A stretch of DNA of 64,000 nt, taken from positions 26,102,001 through 26,166,000 of the forward strand of contig NC_083562.1 of assembly GCF_019925205.1 (NCBI RefSeq), read 5' to 3'. Shown here in pieces: positions 47,257 through 59,439 of the stretch. How positions within the stretch are numbered: the stretch's first letter is position 1; each line of letters starts with the position of its first letter. Source of the stretch: Metopolophium dirhodum. Its lineage: Eukaryota > Arthropoda > Insecta > Hemiptera > Aphididae. The translations under genes were made by a program, and so were the position numbers. The notes beneath the pieces were generated by a model. The model saw only the letters and a list, made by a program, of their open reading frames with translations, was not told where the DNA came from and searched no databases.

Positions 47257-50200
47257 ATGACGAAACACTATCCCACGCCGTTTACGCCCAAAGACTCGAC
47301 TGAAATGTGCATGCAGACCAGAAAGCCGCTGTCGGCCTGCCACACGGAGAACTTTGTGTTCCTCAGGTTCCTCATGCACCTGTTTGGGTACACCGTTGAC
47401 GGACCACCGACGCCGAAGGATAAAAACGTACTAATTGAATCCGCCACGACGGACACTCGGACCGAGTTGCATTTCTTGGATGGTTATCAACATCTGTTCG
47501 ATGAAACGTTTATGTCCGTGTTCCAGAAAAAGAGGCGAAAAAGAGCCGTGGACGATCAATACGATTTCGTGATAGTCGGTGCCGGATCTGCGGGCTGCGT
47601 CGTCGCAAACAGACTGTCGGAGATTAAAGACTGGAAGGTACTTTTAAGTTATGCTACATTAAATTATTACATTTACATGAGTCACGAACTAATATATATC
47701 CACTTCTATAGTGTGCGTGGGCACTTATGCATTATATTATTATATTTTGGTCTTATGGAATTATACTAGGGGTTACAAAATAACAGTGATGCAATCAGCC
47801 CTAAATATTGGAGGGCTGTAGCGTCTCCATAATTGTTCTTGAAGAGTGACATGTGGAGCCTATAGTTCTCGTAATTTTTTGCTTATTAATTATTATAATT
47901 CAAGAAAAATAACAACCAACATAATAATCGGGTTTTTTTACTACCTTTTTAGAGTCTATTTTACCATAGACTTATAAAAAAATGTATATTTGTTAGAATT
48001 TGTGCATTTAGTATCAGTTTTAACTGATAGAAATAAAGTATCTGATAGAAGTAATACTGATACTTAAGTAGAAATTATATCACTAAAAACAATGTGATAC
48101 GATATGTTTGTTATTTCGTATAGTATAATATTCCTACAAACGAAATCAAACGATTAATAATTGTTATAGGCTATATGTCAAATTAGTGTTGTTTCTACAT
48201 TTCAATAGGTGTTACTCCTTGAAGCCGGGATCGAGGAACCAGAATTTTCTTCTGTGCCAGGTCTTGCACCTTTACAATTGGGAAGCAAGATCGATTGGAA
48301 TTATACAACACAGCCTGATGAACACATGTGTAGGTCCAGACCAGGAGGTATGTGTGATTGGGCTAGGGGCAAAGTAATGGGTGGGTCAAGCACGATCAAC
48401 TACATGATTTATACTCGAGGAAACATGGATGATTATAACGAATGGGAACGTATGGGAAACGATGGTAAGTACATTATCAAATGACTATATAAACATAACT
48501 TGATATACAATTAATATACAATATACATTTATAAATATTTCACATGTTTGAAACTAATACGTAAAATCATATTATATTTTTTTTTATGTAGAAATAATAT
48601 AACTAAATTATGTGCTGTGAAAATTAACTTTATAATACCTGCCCCCTACTATATAAATTATGTAAGCGGAGTTATTGGTACGACAAAAAAGTGTTTACGT
48701 ATTAATATATGGATATAATATCATTATAGCAGTACATGTACCTATACACAATAGTATACAATATGGGTACATTATGCATAGACAATAGATATTGGAGTAT
48801 CTCAATCTACAAAAATTAAATTTCGTCTAAATGGTTCATTAGTTATTACTTATAACTTATACGCATTTAAAGTTTAGATTAGCGAAGTAGTGGACAACAT
48901 TTTGTGGAGAACCCCCACAGTACTACTCTAGTACACTACACATAGAACATTATAAATAATATACCTAGCAAATATATTAACTGCTGGTTTTAAAAAATAA
49001 ATATTTTCTAGTATAAAAGTTATAAATTACATTTTATTAATAAGAAAAATGTCATAATGTTAAAATACACAATTCACTAGGTAGGTACCTAAAAAAAATG
49101 TTGATTTTACTTTTTGGCTTATTGGTGATATACATCATGTTAGTAATAAATTAATAAATATAGCTTTAATTTTTTTGTGACATACATAAACTTAGCTACT
49201 TTACTAATACATTTTTTTCAGGGTGGGGATATGAAGAAGTTCTTCAATATTTTAAAAAATCCGAGGATAATGAAGATCCAGAAGTTTATAAAAAAAACCA
49301 AAAGTTTCATGGCAAAGGCGGATATCTTACGGTGGAATGGTTTCCATACGTAGACCCTACGGCAGTAGCTTTAATAAAGGTATAAAAGATATAACGTGAC
49401 GCACTATAAGTAGGTATTATTTATTTTTAAATTCGTCAAAATAAAAAAATAAGGAAAGTATGGGTAACTATCAATTGCTCTTCAGTACAGTAGGCGTCGA
49501 GTGTTTCTCGTCATTGAGTAGGCAGTCACTGTAATGTACCTATATGTGTTAAATTTGAATTCAATGATAAATGATTGAATACGAAAAAATATTTTCAGCG
49601 AAGCCTTAGGTACCACCTAAGTATATTTTATGATATAATTATATTGCTATTAAAGTAATACCTATAATTTACTATTAGTAATACGCGGTATAGGTTATTG
49701 AATTACTTTTTGCCGAAAACATCGCATTTAATATATAATTAATATTTAATTATTGTGATAGTATATATTAATATATATGTATATCATATATTATTGTTAT
49801 TAACTTTTGAGTCAATACCCAATTACCTAACAGTGTGAATAGGTTCGTAGAAGAGATAGGCAATAGCATAAAATTAACCAAAATTATTTAAAAATGTCAG
49901 CCTGTATATTATGTAAAATATAATCATATACGTAAATGTTTCAATTTCTCTACGAATAATATTTTTGAATTAGAACCAAATGACTGAAATCGTTCTCCTT
50001 CGTTTAAATATCTAATTTCATCCAATTTTAAATTTCAAATGTACATAAAATAATTATTGTATTTGAATATTTTTAGATTATTTTAATTCAGTATGAAATA
50101 TAAATGAGGCACCTTGTATTAGTTTTTAAGCTTTTTGACCAAGCGAACATTGTTTTTCCGATATTTACAGAAACAAAGTTAAAATATAGCATGTTACTCG

Positions 50201-53200
50201 ATATTTTTTTCTGCTAAGAAAATTGAGAGATCATAAATATATTTTTGGGTAAAATTAGTGCCGTGAAAAATATTGCATGGTGCAATTAATTAAGAATTAT
50301 AGATTGATTTTTAATAATATATTATATTATATACTTTTTTTGATGATTAGCTACTCTATGTTGATAGACAAAGCGTTACGCAAAATCGGTTAGAAAAATT
50401 GGTAAGAAAAAAAAGTTGTATCCACCCCAAAAACATATCTACGTTTAAAAAAAATCAAAAGTTTAAAATGTCTATAAATAGCTCAAAAACAGTGTCAATA
50501 TTAACATTTGGTGAATATTTTGAATATCTACAATAATTGTTTGTTTTTGAGTTACAACCAAATTATATAAAAAAAAACGATTTTGTCAAAAACTGGATTT
50601 ACGTAAAATTCCCAGTTCCCCCTTAGTTTTGTTTTTTCTAGTTATTTGAAAAATTACTTGGAAATTTTTCTTTTTACCACCCAAACTGCCAACTTCAGTC
50701 ACTTCTCTACCAGAAAAGATATCAATTGTAATTCTAAGCATTTTCAGTGCTCCAAAAGGTGATGAGCGATAACAGACAAAAAAAAACACATACCTACATC
50801 ATTGTAAAATCAATACATTCATCGCTCTGCTCAGAATCTAGATATGTGTTCGATTTAGCTACTATGCATAATATAGTGACTATATTATATATTTTAATTT
50901 TATCTATAATATTCATCAAATAGTTTAATAAAATATGACGAGTAATAATTTTGGGTGGTTATTCAATTTAATTTTATAAAGTGTTTATTATTACAAGCAA
51001 TATTCTAAGAATTCGATATAGATTTAACGTTAAAATTAATTATTTTTGTAATTTATTTTATCGTTTTAGGCGTGGCAAGAAATCGGTTTGCATTATGTAG
51101 ACGTAAATGCCGAAAATCAAATAGGCGTAACTCATTTACAATCGACAGCTAGGCATGGCGAACGAATGAGCACTAACAAAGCGTTCATAAGACCGATTAG
51201 AAAAAAACGGAAAAACCTAACTGTCCTAACAGACGCACACGTCACTAGGATATTGATCGAAAAGAAACGCGCTATTGGGGTGGAGTTTTTGTACAAGAAA
51301 AAAATTAGGACGGTGTTCGCAAAAAAAGAGGTGATTCTGAGTGCCGGCAGTCTAAACTCACCAAAAATACTGATGCTCTCCGGTGTCGGGCCTAAAAAAC
51401 ACTTGGACAAGATGAAAATTAAAGTTGTGAAGAACTTAGCCGTTGGGAGGAACCTACAAGACCACGTCACGTCTGACGGTGTCGTAATTCGCGTGAAAAA
51501 AACAGCTACCGACAAGCCGCTCAAAGAGAAAAAGGAAGACGCTGTTTTGTACAAAAAAAAAAGAAAAGGTCCTCTGGCGGCCACTGGCCCATTACAATGT
51601 GGCGTATTCCTTCAAACTAAGTACGGTGACTATAGTAAATAATTAATGTTATACAATAGTCAATAATACTGTATTGTATTGTTGTTATAATATACGGCGC
51701 ACGCGAACGCAACACATTATTCGTCCGTCTGTAGGAAACTATTTTAGCACTAACATTTTATATTTGAACAATATTACTTGCAGATATGAAGATACACTGG
51801 ATCTGCCGGACATAAATTATGCATTTGACAATGCCAACGAGAAAGATTGGATTATCGACCCTGCAAATGCCACAAAATTCGGTATGTCTCCTGTTTCTTA
51901 TTACGAAGCGATTAACGTGAGACCGATTTTGTTGAAGCCAAAAAGTAGAGGATATATATTACTCAACGAAACTCATCCGATTTGGGGTCAACCACTGATT
52001 TATCCACGTTTCTTCACTAAAGGAAACGATCTTGATATACTCGTTGAAGGTAATGTAAACATTATACTTATTATATTACCTATACGTAAATATAATATAA
52101 ATTGAAATCCAAAGACAACCATCGGACATTTTCGAAAATCTATAACAACTGATGTATAAATTTATATATTGAACACTATTATTATAAATTATTCAAAAAT
52201 ATATTTTTTTCAAATAAAGACATTATAGTTGCATAATGATATTATGTATCTAGTTAGCATAATTTTATTAAACATTCGTTTTCCTTTGGAACAATAATAT
52301 TAAACAACAAACGAGAACTTAAATAACTATTAGTTATAAAATAATAGTTAATGGGAACGTACAAATTATATAAAACTAATTTACAGCTAGATATAATCGT
52401 TTCAAGTAATCTGTTCTGGCACTTGGGTTATATTTATTTTTAACGACCTACGTCTTACAATGTAGGACATGTTTTACATTCAGTCATAATACTAATCAAT
52501 TATTGGTTAGAATAAATAATTTCCTGACGTAATAATGTATTGACTAAACTTTGTATGTTCACAATATTATACAATATTAACTTGATACTGTTAAAATAAT
52601 AATATTAATATAATGTACATCATGCAATTACTTGCTCCTACAATATAAATAAATGATTCAATAATAGTTTTTACATTTAAATAACAATAGTTGATCGATA
52701 TATTATATTATTATTAAGATCAGAAAATCTGGAAAAATTAACCATTTTTTGAAAATTAGTTTAAAAAAGTTACTCAAGTGAAAGTTACTTTACAATATAA
52801 ATTAAATTGAATAACTAAGTCAAGTCACAATTTTTCAGGGAAATAAAAGTTACTTTTTTTAATTTCTCGCCCTCATATAGTCGTATTTTGTATTAACTGA
52901 AAAAAGTTGAGTTTTTATGTATCTGTATGAGCAATCTTAAATAAAAAAATCTAACTATAATATATTATATTGTATTAAAGTAATCTGAAATAAAATAAGT
53001 ACACAATTGATAAATTAAAATAATCATTTATTAAATTTTAATTAAAATGTCTTCAAAGTTGTGGTCAAACGTAGATCCTCTCCTAGCTGTTAGTAGTTGG
53101 CCACCTACACTAAATAATCGCTTCATGTGTGAATTTTATTGTACTGTAATATTATTTTATTTAATAAATACATAAATATATTTAATGAAAATAACAATAA

Positions 53201-55709
53201 TTTATAATCCATAGTAAAAAAATAAACTGTAACTTAATTTTTAACTTTTTATCTAGTTATTGTCCATGCACCAGTTTTAATGTTATGTTGGTTTAATCAA
53301 TTATTATACATAAGCTTATTACAGTTTAGTTATTTTAATATAGTTATAATTATATCTAAAATCACCATGTTTCCTGTCAATTTAAATTTAAATATCATCT
53401 TATAAACAATTATATATATCGAATAATATTTTGCTACAGAAGAAATGAAACTAAGTTTGTCATAAATTACGTAAAATAAAAAATAAAAACAAAACAATTA
53501 ATCATTATAGTTACCACAATATATTCTACACATTCATACAGGTAGATTAAAACATAAAATGTGTCAACTACGATTAAAAGAAAATTTAGTTCATATTGCT
53601 ATTGTTTCACTTTCGTCTTAACCCAGTTAAAAAAAAAACATTTTCCTTTTAACCACTCAATGAAGTAATAAACGTAAATGTAAATTTTTAAATAATTCAC
53701 TGTTGTTTATTTATGTAGCATAATATTACCATAGATGTGTTTAATCGAAACATTTGCGAAACTGAACATTCGCTGAGATAATTACTCATTAATAATTACG
53801 TAACGTTTTAGGCAACCGACATAGTGTTTTTAACCAATGTAATAGTAATAATTGTCAATTTGGGCAAGTTATGTTCATCCTCTTAAACGGTGATTTGTAC
53901 TAGCTTAATGACTATAGTTTCTAACGATAAATTCAGGTTAATAGTATCCAGTTGACTAGTGTTCAATGTACATATCCACATGTGTGTTTGTGTGTGTAAC
54001 ATTGTAGGTAATAAAATTGTCGAATTTCAAAAATGTATTGTCATCTCTTATCGAAACATTATGCTTTATAATAAATTACCACACTCCACAATAGTGTGTA
54101 TTAACAAATAATTTCTGGTTACACAATACATTTCAGATAGGTATTAAGAAAAAGAGTAGAATCAATTTATTATAAAAATAATTATCAAACCATTAAAAAA
54201 AATAACAATCATAATAGTTAATATATTCCTAAGTAGGTACTATTATAATTTCTTGTAAATTATTGGACTTAATAAATTATAACATCTACTGCCGCTTAAA
54301 TAAAATAAATCGTCACAAATTTTCACCCACCCTTTTCCAAAAGTGCACGTACGTAGTTGCATTGCCTGGAAACCGTAGTAACACCGCTAAAAATGCATAC
54401 ATTTAATTTTTTGCTTGCTACTATTTTTTTTTCTCCTAAATTAATTTCGTTTTCATTGCTGTCTATACTTTCAATTCACTAAAAAGATCCTTATCCCAAA
54501 TGTAAGGTAAAATAAACAATATAAATAAAAAATATTTGACGAATAAAATAATATCCAGAAAAATACCCGTTGGACATTTTTTTTTGTATTTTTGTTTTAT
54601 ATACCTGATCTTTGACCGGATATTTTCAACTATCAGTAAAACTTTATTTTTAAATCGAAATCATAAATTATAAAATATTACACATATAGTACGGACAATG
54701 TATGAAATCTGGCTAGGAGTTAAGTATTCATCAATCATATACGATATACCACTGCTGTGTATTCCGATAAAGCATCAAGACTATAACACAAAATAACAAT
54801 TTGTGTAAAAACAAATATTATAAAATTCATATAATATAAAAAACAGGACTACAAAATGTCAAAAATGTTTGATCATTGTTCGCACATACTTAGTTTTCAA
54901 TTTTTTATTAAAAAATAAATATTATTAATAATAAATATTAATAAATATTAATAAATATTTATTTTTTATTTTTTATTAAATGTTATATTATATAGGCCCC
55001 TAACTAGAATTTAATAGTTATAACAGGCTCTATAGTATCTTGTCTTGCGTTACATAAAAATTAATAATTAAAATATGTACATACAGTGTGGCCTATGCTA
55101 CTATACAGATCTATTAAATAGTAAATTTTTCAAAAATTTCTTTAGGAGGTAAGATTCCTTAAAGAAAGGGATTACAAATACCCGTCTGAAGTGCTTAATA
55201 ACAGCCTTTATAATATAATATATTTGCAGTGTGTGTTATCAATTATTATGCTAATTATAATTTTATGTATATCGTGTCGTCGCGTGCGCGTGGTATATAA
55301 AATATGTGCAGGCATGAAAATCGGAGCGAACCTGGTGAACACGGCGTCAATGCGCAAAGCGGGGGCGGAACTAGTGGATGTGCCGGCAAAGGCATGCAAG
55401 GAATACAAATTCGGCTCGGACAAGTACTGGGCGTGTGTGGCCACCGAGTACACGGCCACCATATACCATCCGGTTGGCACGTGCAAGATGGGACCGGAAT
55501 CGGACGAAGAAGCTGTCGTCGACCCGGAACTGCGCGTGTACGGTGTAGAGGGTCTCAGGGTGGTGGACGCTTCCATCATGCCGACTATCGTCCGAGGAAA
55601 CACGAACGCACCGACCATAATGATTGCGGAAAAGGCGTCAGACATGATCAAGGATAAATGGCATCAGCATATGTCGTCGAACGATAACGCAGCTGAAATC
55701 AACGAATAA
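47257..55709 (+). CDS. GMC oxidoreductase 4 with basic N-terminal extension, 669 aa
   Basis: Exons are 47257-47637, 48209-48464, 49222-49379, 51070-51620, 51784-52049 and 55312-55709; phases 0, 1, 0, 2 and 1. Ending exon 4 at ACTAA|GTACGG rather than at the nearby TACG|GTGACT is required by phase and gives LQTK-YEDTLDLPD, matching GMC-2. The frame is open upstream of the ATG to 47182, but the first ATG is at 47257. The N-terminal 107 residues have no clear signal peptide and carry a KKRRKR cluster (91-96), a possible proprotein cleavage site just before the FAD motif GAGSAG (108-113). Signature 1 (WARGKVMGGSSTIN) is near 178 and signature 2 is LSAGSLNSPKILMLSGVGP. The catalytic His is in YHPVGTCKMG (about 590), followed by GNTNAPTIMIAEKASD. 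Exons 4 and 5 code for an unusually Lys-rich chain. It is likely an active GMC enzyme; substrate unknown. Confidence 0.94.
50345..50840 (-). mobile_element. ATTCTGAG-family element, copy F in GMC-4 intron 3
   Basis: Read on the minus strand it starts GATTCTGAGCAGAGCGATGA then ATGTATTGATTTTACAATGAT, the cleanest left end in the family. It runs through TTGTCTGTTATCGC. The other terminal repeat is not found near 50345, so this copy is truncated. The 67-codon minus frame here is not a gene. Confidence 0.55.
52050..55311 (+). other. GMC-4 intron 5, 3.3 kb
   Basis: The donor is GAAG|GTAATG and the acceptor is TGTGCAG|GCATG. It contains the hAT relic at 53031-53126 and AAGTTAC-rich DNA at 52755-52870. 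Near 55141 CTTTAG|GAG|GTAAGA resembles a tiny exon but gives a stop in the required phase. Confidence 0.6.
53031..53126 (-). pseudogene. hAT transposase C-terminal relic
   Basis: The minus-strand frame of 31 codons plus stop reads MKRLFSVGGQLLTARRG, followed by a D.NFEDIL.K ending. This is the conserved C-terminus of hAT transposases (RLFS..G..LT.RR....D.NFE..L..K), the dimerisation region. Upstream coding sequence is missing, so it is a dead fragment inside GMC-4 intron 5. Recognition rests on this motif alone but it is specific. Confidence 0.75.
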
Positions 55710-58620
55710 CGATCACGATGAGTGATATAATCATATTGTTATTATTATTATATATATGGCGATTGTATTTGCGTCCAGTGACAGAGGAGGTACTGTAGGC
55801 AGCAGTCCCCAAAATGTAGTAATTTTTTGAATTTTTCTCTCGTGCATTACTCTTAGGGGTGACCCCTGATAATTATATAAGATTTACCCATCATACAAGC
55901 ATGTCAACACGAAGAAATATTGATAGGACCTAATGTTTTTCAAAAAATCCCTGAAATTAAACGAGTAATATATAAAATAATATAGTGAAGACGTTCCTAT
56001 ATTTCCATGTTATCACATTTTTATAAATACATAATATAACTTATATATTTGGAATTTATGTCGTACGTCAGAGTGCTAGTTCTGAATTGACCAATCAAAG
56101 TTTAGTAAAACGTTTAATTAGGTACACGGGTAATAAGTTAAAAACTTAAAATCCAAAACCAACTAGTATGCAATGATTTGTGCTTTTATATCATAGTTTT
56201 ATGTTTTAACTATAATATATACTATTATAATTTATAATAAACAGTCATTTTTTATCGAATAAAATATAAAACTAATAATATGAAGTTTGTGTAAACGATT
56301 TGAAGAAAAAACATACATTTTATCAGCATAACTTTGTTAGTTGAATAATAGTGAATTATTATTAGGTATCTTATACAAGTTGATTTTTCTTTTTAATTTC
56401 ATCGTGATAGTAATAATAAGTAGACATCGCAATACATACATGATTCGTGATGTGTGTGCAGAATTCGCTTACTTCAATGCAAACTGCAGAACATACAGAA
56501 ATAGGTCAACGCTGTGCGTATCTATTTATATACTATGAGGACGTAATAATTAATAAATAATAAAATTACAAAAATTTAAATCGTCAAAAAAATTGATCAC
56601 TCCATCAGGATAATACTTTTTAAATTTCAAATGTAAAAATTCATCAGTTAAAATAATAACATATAAAATTTCAAAGTTGCAAAAAACTGTACGACATAAG
56701 TATCACGCATGCAAGTATTGGAATATTTAAGAAATAAAAAAAAAAATCTAGATAAAATAGTTCAGCTGTAACATTTACATAGTTTATGTAGATTAAATTT
56801 AATCATGACACAGGTTTACTAAATTTTAGAAATCTTTAACAACCCTTGACTTGTCTTAGATTAAAAGTGATTTGATGTATAAAAAAGTATACAAAATTCT
56901 ACGAATGACTAAAATTATAATATTAATTTAGAAGGGCGTTTTATCTATACTTACTCATTATACGTACATCAATATGAAATGAACTCGAACATAATATTAT
57001 AATATGTAATTTTCTACTTTTACATTACATAACGTTGTGTACACATAAATTGGCTAAAACCAAGTCCTCGTAATAAGACGTATAAATATACCTATTATAT
57101 ATTTATATGTATACCAGTTATTAGATACTTATTTAAATATTCAACATTTTAATCTTTTATCACTCATTTTTATTTTTATTGGCATTATTTTACCCGGTAG
57201 ACGTCTTAATAATATGATATTATAAATTAATAATTAAATATATGAAATCATGTAGGTATAGAGTAAATTTAAATGAATTGAATATTGACTTTTAATTTAT
57301 TATTTGGATTATTAATTACAAGGATACCTCAGAAAAATATCATAAACTAGAATTATTTGTATTACTAGTAGGTACGTCTGAAATATAAAATACAAAACCA
57401 ATATGATCACAACAATTTGAAGTCAGAATATTATATTATAATTAATTTAATGATAATATTAATGAAATAAAATAAAATCAGCGCATTTTAAATAAAACAA
57501 AATACTGCTTTAATAGTGTTAAAATATGTATAGCTTCTTCTGTAATTTATTATTTTTTGCCAAACTACATTATCTGTGACCTAAGTATGATGTCGATATT
57601 TTTGAAAAATAGGCTTGACGCATAAACATATACATATACCTACTATGTACCCAATTTATAATATTGTAATATTATGTGTTACAATTTTAAGGGTAGAATG
57701 TGTACACAAGTTAAAAGTATTGATTACGTAATATTTATATTATATTTATTCTTTATACGTACCTACTTTTGTAATATCAATGTCTTATTATTTACATTTT
57801 AAATATATATTTTTTTTGTAATATTATACATTTGTACATTTAAATGTACATTGTTTAATAACTATTTTAATCGATGGAAATAATAATTGCTCAATATAAT
57901 ATAGTACAACGAAAACTACTTATTATTTATATATTCATTTAACATATAAGTTTTAAAATATTGTAAAAGTACATCTAAATAATATTGTTTTACACTTTTG
58001 TAAAAAATACGAATGTAATTTACAGTATATAGATTTTGAAGAACTTGAAATGTTCAAATGCCAAATAATAAGTTGTACTTTTTAAAATAGAATATTAATA
58101 ATTTTCAATATAATAAATTCGCTGTATTTTTTAAAGAAATGTTTACCTATATAGTATGTACATCTACCTGTACTACAGATAAATAAATACATTTTAAGTT
58201 CAGTGATCATGGTTTCTTCATATCTGTAATAAAATTAATGGGAGTATCTGGCCATTAGTTGATCGTGGTTTTAAATGATAGTTATTTTGATTGTTTGTTT
58301 TTTCCATTTAGTTTGTATAAGAAGTTGCATATTTTAGTTTAAAGTTTATAGATTACATACTTTATATGTGCCATTTACATAAAGAGAATCGTATGTATCA
58401 ACCAAAATGTAACAAATAATAATAACTCATACACATCTTGAATAACGAACTGAAACAATTTTTAATAATATACTACATTTACTATCATTATGATAATTTA
58501 AAATGTCTTAAATCGTTAAATTCTAAAGGACAGCAAAATTTAATTAAATAAGGAATTTGGTAAAATCTTTTATTATAATAATATGGTAAATATTTCTATA
58601 GTATTGTAATTTGTTCAATG
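55710..58620. other. AT-rich intergenic region after GMC-4
   Basis: No gene seen. The nearest canonical poly(A) signal after the GMC-4 stop is AATAAA at 56236-56241; nothing closer is convincing. The segment 55780-55880 is slightly GC-richer and may be repeat debris. Confidence 0.5.
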
Positions 58621-58622
58621 AG

Positions 58623-59040
58623 TACAGTAGAATCCTCGATTATCCGGATCTAACTAATTGGGACCGCACCTAGTTCAAATACTGGAAATTGTATAAAAAC
58701 AATTTTTTTCAAACATACAATTATATACATACCATTATTATTATATATACTATTATGTATTACATATTTATTACTATTATTATTAGATATATTATAATTA
58801 CATTGTGTACATTTAAAAATATATAATCACAAAGTAGGTACACAGGAACATAATAAATTATGTTTATGATATTTTTTTGACAAAATGATCCATTTTCATT
58901 TGACGACAGGCTGCGACGCATTTTTCTAAAGCTAAGTCTCGAAAACGTTCGGATTAACAGAGCGTTCGGATACGCTAACTGTAGTTCGGATAATAGATGG
59001 TTCGTATAACGGAGGTTCGGATAATCGAAGTTATACTGTA
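58623..59040 (-). mobile_element. pogo/Tigger-like MITE with TA duplications
   Basis: The element is 58625-59038, flanked by TA at 58623-58624 and 59039-59040. The ends CAGTAGAATCCTCGATTATC and GATAATCGAAGTTATACTG are inverted repeats of the pogo/Tigger type, with extra GTTCGGATAA repeats near the right end. On the minus strand around 58870-58950 a fragment reads ALEKCVAACRQMKMDHFVKK, reminiscent of a pogo-type transposase C-terminus, so this is probably an internal-deletion derivative. The 102-codon frame across it is not a gene. Confidence 0.8.
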
Positions 59041-59287
59041 CATATTTTAACTCTATACTTATTAACATATTTTTACATTTCTATCATGATTATTAATATA
59101 AACACGTCATTCATCATTTTTTAATTATTTTGATTTAACATCACCCTTAGTGAGCATTGGGATGAATTTACATATTATATTAAAATTTTTTAGCAGATTA
59201 GCGGCAATGATGATTTTGATGGTAGTGGATACTGACTCGTCATCATTATTATTACGTATTTGAATAAGCCGTTATAATATTTTTAAG

Positions 59288-59435
59288 TCATTAAGAGGAC
59301 GTCTCACTAAAAACGAAATCTCGCAACGAGTGCCAACGACTAAAACAACTATATAGAACGAGTATTATTACTAATTCTCGTATGGAAGTTTTAACACTAC
59401 GACACGACATTTGTGGTATGATGTCCTCTTCAACT
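59288..59435. repeat. Possible small inverted-repeat element
   Basis: TTAAGAGGACGTC at 59288-59300 and GATGTCCTCTTCAA at about 59420-59433 are imperfect inverted repeats around about 120 bases that are GC-richer than the surroundings. No clear target duplication is seen. Confidence 0.35.
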
Positions 59436-59439
59436 TTTA

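Noticed and set aside
51621..51626. Splice donor TACG|GTGACT for GMC-4 exon 4
   Set aside because: Gives phase 1, which does not fit the next exon; the donor five bases earlier gives phase 2 and a conserved junction.
55141..55190. Possible tiny exon or earlier acceptor for GMC-4 exon 6
   Set aside because: In the required phase it runs into a stop after five codons; the acceptor at 55311 restores alignment with GMC-2.
58760..59068. 102-codon minus frame as a gene
   Set aside because: It crosses the right end of the pogo-like MITE and its translation is mostly terminal-repeat sequence.
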